Shown piece after piece: positions 54,998 to 63,399 of a DNA stretch of 64,000 nt (the first letter of the stretch is position 1; every line of letters begins with the position of its first letter). The DNA lies in assembly GCF_900996225.1 (NCBI RefSeq), contig NZ_CAAJGL010000079.1, positions 1 to 64,000 on the forward strand, in the 5' to 3' direction. Both the position numbers and the translations under genes were made by a program. The notes under the pieces were generated by a model that worked only from the letters and a program-made list of their open reading frames with translations, was not told the origin of the DNA and ran no database searches. This stretch comes from Paraburkholderia sp. BCC1884 (GTDB taxonomy: Bacteria > Pseudomonadota > Gammaproteobacteria > Burkholderiales > Burkholderiaceae).

Positions 54998-56326
54998 ATG
55001 ATGAAATCGTCGGGACCGGGCGTGCCCAGGTTTTCGTCCGCGCCCACCTTGCGCGGTCGGGTGGTCGAAGCGCGCGGTGTGATTGCGCGTGTGGTGGGCG
55101 TGTCGTTGCGCATCGGCGAGAAAGTGCAGCTGGTGCGACCCGATACGCGGGAGGCACAGTATGGCGAGGTGGTTGGTTTCGCGCACGATGGCGCCTTGGT
55201 GATGCCGCTTGCCGGTCTGGCCGGACTGTCGGATATCACCGAGGCACAGGGCTGCGGCTCGACGTGGGGTGGTGTCGACGCAGTGGGCCTGCTCGGGCGT
55301 GTCGTGGACGGTCTCGGCAAGCCGCTCGACGGCGGTCCGCCGCCGCCATCGTCGCAGGGTGCGGCTGGCAGTCACGAGGGCACGGCGGCGTGGCTCAATC
55401 CGCTCGACCGTCCGGTCATCACGACGCCGTTCGTCACCGGCGTGCGTGCGATCGATGGTCTGCTGACTTGCGGCGTCGGCCAGCGGACCGGCATTTTTGC
55501 GTCGGCCGGCGGCGGCAAGAGCACGATCATGGGGATGATCGCCAACGGTGCATCGACCGACGCCGTGGTGGTCGCATTGATCGGCGAACGTGGCCGCGAG
55601 GTGGGCGAATTCATCCACGACCATCTGGCGCGGCGGCGTGCTTCGACAGTCGTGATCGCGGCGACTTCGGATCGTCCGGCCGCCGAGCGCATCAAGGCGG
55701 CGGAACTCGCGTCGCAGGTCGCGGTGGACTTGCGCGCGCAGGGTCGCAATGTGCTCCTGCTGTTCGACTCGCTGACACGTTACGCGCGTGCCTTGCGCGA
55801 ACTCGGCCTCGCGGTGGGCGAACCGCCGTTGCGCGGCGGCTTTCCGCCGAGCGTGTTCGCGCGCCTGCCGCGTCTGATCGAAGCGGCTGGCGTGAACGCG
55901 CAAGGCAGCATCACCGCCTTCTATACGGTACTCGCGGATGAGACCGATCTGTCGGACCCGGTTGCGGAAGAAGCGCGGTCGCTGCTGGACGGACATATCC
56001 AGTTGTCGTCGAAGCTGGGTGCGAGCGGCCACTATCCGGCCATCGACGTTCTGCGCAGCCGCAGCCGCTTGATGAACCGCGTCGCGGACGCGCCGCAGCG
56101 CGCCGATGCTAACCGCGTGCGCGACTGGCTGGCGCGCTATGAAGAGATCGAGATGCTGTTGCAGATCGGCGAATACGAACGGGGTCACGATCTCGAGACC
56201 GATCTCGCCATCGACCGGCGCGGTGCGATCCAGGCGTTCTTGCGTCAACCGCACGATCGTTGCAGCGAGTGGGACGAGACGCGCGCGTTGCTGCAGGCAT
56301 TGTGTGCTCACGGACGCGCCGCGTGA
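54998..56326 (+). CDS. sctN: T3SS ATPase SctN
   Basis: A 442-residue FliI/YscN ATPase. Walker A SAGGGKST, Walker B LLLFDSLTRYARAL, and GERGREVGEF are intact. It unloads chaperones and unfolds substrates. A Gly/Ser-rich loop (PPPPSSQGAAGSHEG) is inserted around residue 115. AAGGAG precedes ATG 54998/55001; either may be used. Confidence 0.96.
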   Translation: MMKSSGPGVPRFSSAPTLRGRVVEARGVIARVVGVSLRIGEKVQLVRPDTREAQYGEVVGFAHDGALVMPLAGLAGLSDITEAQGCGSTWGGVDAVGLLGRVVDGLGKPLDGGPPPPSSQGAAGSHEGTAAWLNPLDRPVITTPFVTGVRAIDGLLTCGVGQRTGIFASAGGGKSTIMGMIANGASTDAVVVALIGERGREVGEFIHDHLARRRASTVVIAATSDRPAAERIKAAELASQVAVDLRAQGRNVLLLFDSLTRYARALRELGLAVGEPPLRGGFPPSVFARLPRLIEAAGVNAQGSITAFYTVLADETDLSDPVAEEARSLLDGHIQLSSKLGASGHYPAIDVLRSRSRLMNRVADAPQRADANRVRDWLARYEEIEMLLQIGEYERGHDLETDLAIDRRGAIQAFLRQPHDRCSEWDETRALLQALCAHGRAA

Positions 56327-56751
56327 TGCGGGGCGCGGCGCGAGAGGCGGAGTTCTGGCGGCTGCTCACGCGGGTGCGGGGTGTGCGCGTACGCCGCCGG
56401 CTGCGCGGGCTGGCCGATGCGCGTCGGCGGGAGCGGCAGGCGGCGGACGCGGTGGCTCGGCAGTTCGAGGCGCTGGAACAGCACGCGCAGCGACGGTCGA
56501 GCGTGCTCGCGTGGTGCCGGCGTGACGTGCGCGCCCGCGCGCAATGGCATGCCACGCTGCGGGGCCACGACGCGTTAATGCCCGGTTTGCAGAGGCTGTT
56601 GAGCGAGGCGCGGCACTTGCACGCGGCGGCGCGCGAGGCGGCGGGGGAGGCGCTGCGGGCGTGGCAGATCGAGCAGGCGCGGCATGATGACGCGAAAGAT
56701 CGTTGGCGAGCCGCCGTTGCGCGGCGAAGAGCGCTGAGCATCGAGCATTGA
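56326..56751 (+). CDS. sctO: T3SS stalk protein SctO
   Basis: A 141-residue, very Arg/Ala-rich helical protein predicted as a coiled-coil, the pattern of SctO/YscO/FliJ, the central stalk of the ATPase. Start shares a base with the sctN stop (TGATG). Poor sequence conservation means the call rests on size, helix pattern and position. Last gene of the operon. Confidence 0.8.
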   Translation: MRGAAREAEFWRLLTRVRGVRVRRRLRGLADARRRERQAADAVARQFEALEQHAQRRSSVLAWCRRDVRARAQWHATLRGHDALMPGLQRLLSEARHLHAAAREAAGEALRAWQIEQARHDDAKDRWRAAVARRRALSIEH

Positions 56752-56892
56752 GTTTCGAAGCTCGGGCTTTGGGTCTCAAGCTTCAAACGCGGCGGTCGCT
56801 AGCAGGCATTCCAGATGCCGCGCATCCATCGGCGCATGAATGCGCGGCGTCTAATGAGGACAACAACGTGCGCCGTTATCCCCGCGCGATGT

Positions 56893-56914
56893 GCCGCGCT
56901 TACGCGGCTTTCTT
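56893..56914 (+). terminator. Possible terminator of the sct operon
   Basis: GCCGCG (56893-56898), loop CTTA, CGCGGC (56903-56908), then TTTCTT. It overlaps the last codons of the convergent DUF1521 gene. Confidence 0.4.
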
Positions 56915-57763
56915 GAGGTCGTCCGCGGTCGGCTGCTTGCCGGTGGCCGGATCGACCCAGCCCGTACCGTTGCGCGCGGCCACTACGGTGTAGCCGTCCG
57001 GTGTGGCGGCGTCGAGCGTGCGGCCGTCGTTGCTTTTCTGCACGTTGAGGCCGGCCTTGTTTTCCTGACTCAAACCCGTGACCTGATAGGCCTGATTGCC
57101 GCGTGTGATCGTCACCTTATCCGCGTACGACACCGACGGATTGTTCTTAGCCGCCTGGGTGCTGACGGTGACCTTGGTATTGTCCGGCAGCATGAAGGTC
57201 ATCGGACCGTTGAACATGGCCGAGGTCTTGTTGCCGCTGTTGGCATGCTGCACGAGATGCGGATCGCCGTAGATGTTCGTCGTGTCGCCGGTCTTCTTGT
57301 CGGTCAGCAGCATCGACGAGTCGCCTTTGCTGAAGTCGAGCTTGTAGTCTCCCAGGTCGATGCTGGATTTGTTGCCGGAGACGGGCGTGTTGCTCCATTG
57401 CGTTGCGTCGACCCGGCCCGAGTCGTTGCAGCCGCAACGCGGGTCCGGTGCCGGCGGCGTGCGGCTCGCGCAACGGTCGTCGCGTCCGGAACCGGGCGGC
57501 ATCGGGTTGATGCCCTGACTTCGGGTGCTGATCGTTCCCTGCGCGATGAACGGCGTGCTCCGGCCATTCATCGTGGTTTGGCCCTGGACCGAGAACGAGG
57601 TCTTTGAGAAACCACTCACCGTGTTCGCCATCTGGTTCGACGGATTGCGCGGGTTGCCGAACGCCGGGGCGTTCGAGCGCGGTGACGATGCGCCGCCGAA
57701 CGGCGTGGTCGTGTAAGTCTGGTGTGAGTTGAACGAAAGCTGCGTTTGCATCGTTGCTTGCAT
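56900..57763 (-). CDS. DUF1521 protein, candidate self-cleaving T3SS effector (NopE1-like)
   Basis: A 287-residue protein without signal peptide. The Ser/Thr/Asn-rich N-terminus (1-85) resembles type III secretion signals. The C-terminal DUF1521 domain (about 120-265) has NIYGDPHL with Asp167-Pro168 at the site that NopE1 of Bradyrhizobium cleaves (GD/PH) upon calcium binding, followed by FNGPMTFMLPDNTKVTV. Cysteines cluster at 98-112. AGGA precedes the ATG. It converges on the sct operon. Substrate status and autocleavage are inference from family. Confidence 0.78.
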   Translation of the reverse strand: MQATMQTQLSFNSHQTYTTTPFGGASSPRSNAPAFGNPRNPSNQMANTVSGFSKTSFSVQGQTTMNGRSTPFIAQGTISTRSQGINPMPPGSGRDDRCASRTPPAPDPRCGCNDSGRVDATQWSNTPVSGNKSSIDLGDYKLDFSKGDSSMLLTDKKTGDTTNIYGDPHLVQHANSGNKTSAMFNGPMTFMLPDNTKVTVSTQAAKNNPSVSYADKVTITRGNQAYQVTGLSQENKAGLNVQKSNDGRTLDAATPDGYTVVAARNGTGWVDPATGKQPTADDLKKAA

Positions 57764-57870
57764 GTCGAGATTCCTGAGGTTTCGAAAGTCCGCTTGAAAA
57801 AAGCCGGAGCCGCGCGGCCGACGGTGTTGGGTTTGGCCCGGCTGTACAAATAGTAAAGAGATCGGTGATT

Positions 57871-57883
57871 AGTACGGCGTACT
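57871..57883. repeat. Perfect 13-bp palindrome
   Basis: AGTACGGCGTACT is a perfect inverted repeat about a central G, 108 bases upstream of the DUF1521 gene. It could be an operator. The rest of the 730-base gap to acsA (57764-58492) has no gene I can support. Confidence 0.4.
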
Positions 57884-58492
57884 TATGTATAGAAGTGAAG
57901 TAGACCCACAGATCGCCGACCGCTCACCATCGGACATCGCTATAAATGTGACCTCGTGACGCGTCTGCGCTGTTGCAATGGACCGGCACTTTTCCGGGGC
58001 GACAGGTGTTCGGCGAAAGCCGATTTAGAATCTTCAGATAGACAAGTGACGATGCACGGCAACGCGAACCAGCCGGAACGAACTCCATGTTGACGCCGCC
58101 GGCGCCAAGGCGTGCCTGGTAGCGTAACCGTGTAGCAAGCCTCAGGCGGCGAGTGCGTCTGGAAGCCTGATCGGCGCTACGCCTGCCGTCGCCGCCGCAA
58201 AGCTAACGGCACGAGCAACCTGCGCTTTACGGGTTAACACCAGTTTTTCCGCGAGCACACGCATCGACTCCGGTATAACCCGGATGCCGATCGCGTGCGC
58301 GCCCGCTGGACGCGGCTCCTTGCGGTGTGATTCATGACATTGCCAGAGCGCATCAGCTAACATGACAGTCGCGAATACCTTGCGACGACCTGCCGCGCCA
58401 GGCGCATGTAAGTGACAGGTAAGTTGCACGCTCTATCTTGGCAGCACGCCATGGCATAGGTTTTACGTTTCATCTTCACCAAGGGGTTGTCG

Positions 58493-60475
58493 ATGTCTGC
58501 GATTGAATCGGTTCTTCAGGAACGCCGCGTTTTCCCGCCCTCCGCTGAAGCAGCGGCTGGCGCCGCGATCTCCGGCATGGACGCGTACCGGGCGCTCGCC
58601 GCCGAAGCGGAACGCGATTACGAAGGTTTCTGGGGGCGCCTCGCCCGCGAGACGCTTAGCTGGAACAAGCCCTTCACCAAGGTGCTCGACGAATCGAACG
58701 CACCGTTCTACACGTGGTTCGAAGACGGCCAGCTGAATGCGTCGTACAACAGCATCGACCGTCACGTGGAAGCCGGCAACGGCGAGCGCGTCGCGATCAT
58801 TTTCGAAGCCGACGACGGCACCATTACCAACGTCACGTATCAGGATCTGCTGCAACGTGTGTCGCGCTTCGCGAACGCGCTGAAAAAGCGTGGCGTGAAG
58901 AAGGGCGACCGCGTGGTGATCTACATGCCGATGTCGATCGAAGGCATCGTCGCCATGCAGGCGTGCGCGCGGATCGGCGCCACGCACTCGGTGGTGTTCG
59001 GCGGCTTCTCGTCGAAGTCGCTCAATGAGCGCCTGGTCGACGTGGGCGCGGTCGCACTCGTCACCTCGGACGAACAGATGCGCGGCGGCAAGGCGCTGCC
59101 GCTCAAGAACATCGCCGACGAAGCCATCGCCATGGGCGGTTGCGAAGCGGTCAGGAGCGTGATCGTGTATCGGCGCACGGGCGGCAAGATTGCGTGGCAC
59201 GACGACCGCGATCTGTGGATGCACGAACTCACGCAAGCCGAATCGGATCAGTGCGCGCCCGAGTGGGTCGGCGCCGAGCATCCGCTGTTCATTCTTTACA
59301 CGTCGGGCTCGACAGGCAAGCCGAAGGGCGTGCAGCACAGCACCGGCGGTTATCTGCTGTGGGCCGCGCAGACCATGAAGTGGACCTTCGACTGGAAGCC
59401 GACCGACGTCTTCTGGTGTACCGCCGACATCGGCTGGATCACGGGGCATAGCTACATCACGTACGGCCCGCTGACGATCGGCGGCACCCAGGTCGTGTTC
59501 GAAGGCGTGCCGACTTATCCGAACGCCGGCCGCTTCTGGGACATGATCGCCAGGCACAAGGTGTCGCTGTTCTATACGGCGCCGACTGCGATCCGCTCGC
59601 TGATCAAGGCCGCCGAGGCCGATCAGAAAGTGCATCCGAAGAGCTATGACCTGTCGACGCTGCGCATCATCGGCACCGTCGGCGAGCCGATCAATCCGGA
59701 AGCATGGGTGTGGTATCACGAGAACGTCGGCGGCGGCCGCTGCCCGATCGTCGATACGTGGTGGCAAACCGAAACCGGTGGTCACATGATTACGCCGCTG
59801 CCGGGCGCCACGCCGCTCGTGCCGGGTTCGTGCACCTTGCCGTTGCCGGGCATCATGGCTGCGGTCGTCGACGAAACCGGCCAGGACGTGCCGAACGGGC
59901 AGGGCGGCATTCTGGTGGTGAAGCGTCCGTGGCCGTCGATGCTGCGCAATGTGTGGGGCGATCCGGAGCGCTACAAGAAGAGTTATTTCCCCGAAGAACT
60001 CGGCGGCAAGCTGTACCTCGCCGGCGACGGCGCGGTGCGCGACAAGGACACGGCCAACTTTACGATCATGGGCCGCATCGACGATGTGCTCAACGTGTCG
60101 GGCCACCGCCTCGGCACAATGGAGATCGAGTCGGCGCTGGTGTCCAATCCGATCGTCGCGGAAGCCGCCGTGGTGGGTCGTCCCGATGCCACGACCGGTG
60201 AGGCGGTCTGCGCCTTCGTCGTGCTCAAGCGCGCGCGTCCGGAAGGCGAAGAAGCGGTAAAGCTCGCCAACGAATTGCGCGCCTGGGTCGCCAAGGAAAT
60301 CGGTCCGATCGCGAAACCCAAGGACATCCGTTTCGGCGAGAACCTGCCGAAGACGCGTTCGGGCAAGATCATGCGTCGCCTGCTGCGCTCGCTCGCGAAG
60401 GGCGAGGAAATCACCCAGGACGTCTCCACGCTGGAGAACCCGGCGATTCTCGATCAGCTCGGCGAGTCGCTGTAA
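58493..60475 (+). CDS. acsA: Acetyl-CoA synthetase
   Basis: A 660-residue AMP-forming acetate-CoA ligase. The AMP motif [11 protein letters not shown], the acyl-binding region and the catalytic, acetylation-regulated Lys625 (RSGKIMRR) are present. AAGGGG precedes ATG 58493, better than a TTG two codons up. Likely works with the downstream symporter genes in acetate use. Confidence 0.96.
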   Translation: MSAIESVLQERRVFPPSAEAAAGAAISGMDAYRALAAEAERDYEGFWGRLARETLSWNKPFTKVLDESNAPFYTWFEDGQLNASYNSIDRHVEAGNGERVAIIFEADDGTITNVTYQDLLQRVSRFANALKKRGVKKGDRVVIYMPMSIEGIVAMQACARIGATHSVVFGGFSSKSLNERLVDVGAVALVTSDEQMRGGKALPLKNIADEAIAMGGCEAVRSVIVYRRTGGKIAWHDDRDLWMHELTQAESDQCAPEWVGAEHPLFILYTSGSTGKPKGVQHSTGGYLLWAAQTMKWTFDWKPTDVFWCTADIGWITGHSYITYGPLTIGGTQVVFEGVPTYPNAGRFWDMIARHKVSLFYTAPTAIRSLIKAAEADQKVHPKSYDLSTLRIIGTVGEPINPEAWVWYHENVGGGRCPIVDTWWQTETGGHMITPLPGATPLVPGSCTLPLPGIMAAVVDETGQDVPNGQGGILVVKRPWPSMLRNVWGDPERYKKSYFPEELGGKLYLAGDGAVRDKDTANFTIMGRIDDVLNVSGHRLGTMEIESALVSNPIVAEAAVVGRPDATTGEAVCAFVVLKRARPEGEEAVKLANELRAWVAKEIGPIAKPKDIRFGENLPKTRSGKIMRRLLRSLAKGEEITQDVSTLENPAILDQLGESL

Positions 60476-60500
60476 GTCCGGCTCGAACCATGCAAGCCGA

Positions 60501-60545
60501 AGCCACCGCGCGGACAATCCCGATTGCCTGCCCGGTGGCTTTTTG
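60501..60545 (+). terminator. Terminator after acsA
   Basis: AGCCACCG (60501-60508) pairs with CGGTGGCT (60533-60540) over a 24-base loop, followed by TTTT. Confidence 0.6.
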
Positions 60546-60557
60546 ATACATAGGCGC

Positions 60558-60965
60558 ATGGCCGCGCCTCACCACTCCCCTCACGCTACGCTCAATCCCG
60601 CGCCCGAACCGCCTCCGGTCTCGGCTGCGATGGCGCGCGCGCATCAGCGGTACTGGCGTTTCAACCTCGTGCTGATCGCCACGTTGATGGCCTTGGGCTT
60701 CGTCACATCGTTCGTTTTTCCGCTGCTGGCGCCGGCGCTCACGCGGGTGCGGATCGGCGGATTCAGTCTGCCGTTCTATGTCGGCGCGCAGGGCGCGATC
60801 CTGCTTTATGTGGCGCTTATCGTCGTCTACATCGTGTTGATGCAGGGCGCCGATCGACGGCTGCAACGTGCTTTCGACGCCGATGCGAAGGCGCATGCGG
60901 ATACGGATGCGGATACGGATGCGGATACGGATGCCCACGCCGATGTCATCGAACGCGGACGCTGA
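60558..60965 (+). CDS. DUF4212 small subunit of a sodium/solute symporter
   Basis: About 135 residues with two membrane helices (FNLVLIATLMALGFVTSFVF; LPFYVGAQGAILLYVALIVV), the DUF4212 pattern; such genes sit just before large SSS symporters. The C-terminal tail ends in a repeat of Asp-Thr-Asp-Ala coded by a tandem 12-bp unit (60898-60932). ATG 60558 chosen. Four bases separate it from the symporter gene. Confidence 0.82.
   Translation: MAAPHHSPHATLNPAPEPPPVSAAMARAHQRYWRFNLVLIATLMALGFVTSFVFPLLAPALTRVRIGGFSLPFYVGAQGAILLYVALIVVYIVLMQGADRRLQRAFDADAKAHADTDADTDADTDAHADVIERGR
60898..60932 (+). repeat. 12-bp tandem repeat in the DUF4212 gene
   Basis: GCGGATACGGAT repeats about three times in frame, giving an acidic DTDA tail. 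Copy number could vary by slippage without a frameshift. Confidence 0.8.
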
Positions 60966-60969
60966 GCCG

Positions 60970-62988
60970 ATGAAACTCACGAACCGCCTGATCCGTTCCT
61001 ACGCGCTCTATACGCTCGGCTTCCTGTTCTTCATCTACGTGATGTGGCGCATCGAGCGCGCGACGGGGCCTGGCGTGTGGATCGGTTACGTTTTCCTGTT
61101 CGTGCCGATCGCGGTATATGCGGTGATCGGCTTGCTCTCGCGGACCTCCGATCTGGTCGAATACTACGTGGCGGGGCGGCGCGTGCCGTCGGTCTTCAAC
61201 GGCATGGCGACGGCGGCCGACTGGCTTTCGGCGGCCTCGTTCATCGGGCTTGCCGGTTCGATCTATGCCACCGGATACGACGGTCTCGCGTATCTGATGG
61301 GCTGGACCGGAGGCTACTGCCTCGTGGCGTTCCTGCTCGCGCCGTACGTGCGCAAGCTCGCGCGCTACACGATTCCCGATTTTCTCGGCACGCGATTTTC
61401 GAGCAATGCGGTGCGCGGACTCGCTGCGCTGGCGGCGGTCCTGTGTTCGTTCGTCTATCTGGTCGCGCAGATTCAAGGCGTGGGACTGATCGCGACGCGT
61501 TTCATCGGCGTGGACTTCGCCGTCGGCATTTTCTGCGGACTCGCCGGCATTCTGGTGTGCTCGTTTCTCGGCGGTATGCGTGCCGTGACATGGACGCAGG
61601 TGGCGCAATACATCATCCTGATTGCGGCGATCCTGATTCCGGTGTCGATGATCGCGCACAAGGACGGCCTCGGCTGGGTGCCGCAATTCAATTACGGTCG
61701 TTTGATGGAGCGTGTCGAAGGACTCGAGAAGCAGGTGCGCGACGCGCCGCTCGAGCAGACCGTGCGCGACGACTATCGACGCCGTGCCGACCTGATGCAG
61801 ATGCGCATCGACACGCTGCCGCAATCGTTCGTCGATGAAAAGCTGCGGCTCATGCAGGAGGTGGCCGATCTGCGCCGGCACAATGGGCCGCTGCGCGAGA
61901 TCAAGGAACGCGAGAAAGCGCTCGAACAGTTTCCTCGCGATGCCGCCGCCGCGCAGAGCGTCTGGACCCAACGCCGCGACGAAATGTTGAGCCGTGCTGC
62001 CGCGCCGGTGCCGATGCACGAACCGTTTCCCGCCTCGAACGATGAAGACCGGCGTACTCACGAGCGTAATTTTCTATCGCTGCTGTTGTGTCTGTCGCTC
62101 GGCACGGCGAGCTTGCCGCACATCCTGACGCGTTACAACACGACGACCTCGGTGGCTTCCGCGCGCCGCTCGGTGGGGTGGACGCTGTTCTTCGTCGCAC
62201 TGTTCTATTTGACGGTGCCCGTGCTGGCCGTGCTGATCAAGTACGAGATGCTGACCAATCTGGTGGGCCATCACTTTTCCGATCTGCCGCAGTGGTTGAT
62301 GCAATGGCGCAAGGTCGAGCCGAGCCTGATCAGTCTGGCCGATACGAATGGCGATGGCATCGTGCGCTGGAGCGAGATCCAGATGCAGCCGGATATGGTG
62401 GTGCTGGCAGCGCCCGAGATTGCGGGCTTGCCGTACGTCATGTCGGGATTGATCGCGGCGGGCGCGCTGGCCGCCGCGCTCTCGACCGCGGACGGCTTGC
62501 TGCTCACGATCGCGAATGCTTTGTCGCACGATGTCTACTACCACATGGTCGATCCGAATGCGTCGAGTCAACGACGCGTGACGATATCGAAGATTCTGTT
62601 GCTAGGGGTGGCGCTGTTTGCGTCGTATGTGGCGTCGCTGAACACGGGCAATATTCTGTTTCTGGTGGGCGCCGCGTTTTCGCTCGCGGCCTCGAGTCTG
62701 TTCCCGGTGCTGGTGCTGGGCGTGTTCTGGAAGCGCACCACGCGGCTGGGCGCGGTGGCGGGCATGCTGGCGGGGTTGTCGGTGTGCATCTATTACATCG
62801 TCTCGACTTACCCGTTCTTCACGCAGCTGACGGGTTTCGCGGGGGAGCGCTGGTTCGGGATCGAGGCGATCAGTTCAGGAGTGTTCGGCGTGCCGGCGGG
62901 TTTTCTGGTGGCGATCGTCGTGAGCCTGATCGACCGGAAACCGGATGCTTATACGACCGCGCTGGTGGACTATATCCGGCATCCTTAG
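60970..62988 (+). CDS. Large sodium:solute symporter (VC_2705 type) with EF-hand loop
   Basis: A 672-residue SSS-family transporter. Core helices include YYVAGRRVPSVFNGMATAAD and ATRFIGVDFAVGIFCGL-type segments. Between helices is a 120-residue charged, coiled-coil-like insertion (about 243-363), and residues 458-469 (DTNGDGIVRWSE) form a perfect EF-hand calcium loop. Likely substrate acetate or a short-chain acid from its place after acsA (inference). ATG 60970. Confidence 0.85.
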   Translation: MKLTNRLIRSYALYTLGFLFFIYVMWRIERATGPGVWIGYVFLFVPIAVYAVIGLLSRTSDLVEYYVAGRRVPSVFNGMATAADWLSAASFIGLAGSIYATGYDGLAYLMGWTGGYCLVAFLLAPYVRKLARYTIPDFLGTRFSSNAVRGLAALAAVLCSFVYLVAQIQGVGLIATRFIGVDFAVGIFCGLAGILVCSFLGGMRAVTWTQVAQYIILIAAILIPVSMIAHKDGLGWVPQFNYGRLMERVEGLEKQVRDAPLEQTVRDDYRRRADLMQMRIDTLPQSFVDEKLRLMQEVADLRRHNGPLREIKEREKALEQFPRDAAAAQSVWTQRRDEMLSRAAAPVPMHEPFPASNDEDRRTHERNFLSLLLCLSLGTASLPHILTRYNTTTSVASARRSVGWTLFFVALFYLTVPVLAVLIKYEMLTNLVGHHFSDLPQWLMQWRKVEPSLISLADTNGDGIVRWSEIQMQPDMVVLAAPEIAGLPYVMSGLIAAGALAAALSTADGLLLTIANALSHDVYYHMVDPNASSQRRVTISKILLLGVALFASYVASLNTGNILFLVGAAFSLAASSLFPVLVLGVFWKRTTRLGAVAGMLAGLSVCIYYIVSTYPFFTQLTGFAGERWFGIEAISSGVFGVPAGFLVAIVVSLIDRKPDAYTTALVDYIRHP

Positions 62989-63029
62989 ACGTGTTTGCGC
63001 ATGGGTCTGGCGCTCGGCGCGAAGTTTGC

Positions 63030-63035
63030 TATAAT
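63030..63035 (+). promoter_or_regulatory. -10 element of tRNA-Ser
   Basis: Perfect TATAAT 13 bases before the tRNA; a weak -35 (CTGGCG, 63007-63012) is 17 bases upstream. Confidence 0.6.
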
Positions 63036-63048
63036 TCGGCTCCCCGCC

Positions 63049-63139
63049 GGAGAGATGGATGAGCGGTTTAAGTCGCACGCCTGGAAAGCGTGTATAGGTT
63101 AATAACCTATCCGGGGTTCGAATCCCCGTCTCTCCGCCA
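63049..63139 (+). tRNA. tRNA-Ser (anticodon GGA)
   Basis: A 91-base class II tRNA. Acceptor GGAGAGA (63049-63055) pairs with TCTCTCC (63129-63135); anticodon stem CACGC/GCGTG holds loop CTGGAAA with GGA at 63083-63085; a long variable arm, T-loop GGTTCGAATCC and encoded CCA complete it. Reads UCC codons. Its 3' end is the probable attachment site of the island whose integrase follows. Confidence 0.96.
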
Positions 63140-63161
63140 GGGCACCCCTCTGGAGCAATCC

Positions 63162-63177
63162 TGAACCGTCCGGTTCA
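63162..63177. repeat. Short inverted repeat between tRNA and integrase
   Basis: TGAACC (63162-63167) and GGTTCA (63172-63177) are inverted around GTCC in the 260-base tRNA-integrase gap. Could be a recombinase arm site or operator; nothing else is evident there apart from a G-rich tract near 63280-63300. Confidence 0.35.
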
Positions 63178-63399
63178 ATCGCCCAAACCCTTATCGAACA
63201 GGGCTTGCAGGGCAAAATCCCAAAATGAAATAGTCCGGAATGATTGCGTTCAGTCCGGTTTAGTCGTAAAGTTTTTGGTGGGTCGGTCGGTGGGTGGGCG
63301 CTTTTCGAGTGCTGTCCGCAGATACTTTCTGCGCCTCCTCCGCCGAACCCAGCAGAGCCCCGTCTGACGGGCCTTTCCGGCGAAAAGTTCGATTCATCC

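Noticed and set aside
58142..58429. 95-codon frame on the minus strand upstream of acsA
   Set aside because: No ribosome site, no domain recognised and no neighbour logic; not supportable as a gene, though it fills part of a 730-base gap.
58463..60559. 698-codon open frame antisense to acsA
   Set aside because: Codon-bias shadow of acetyl-CoA synthetase; protein is Arg/His-rich nonsense.
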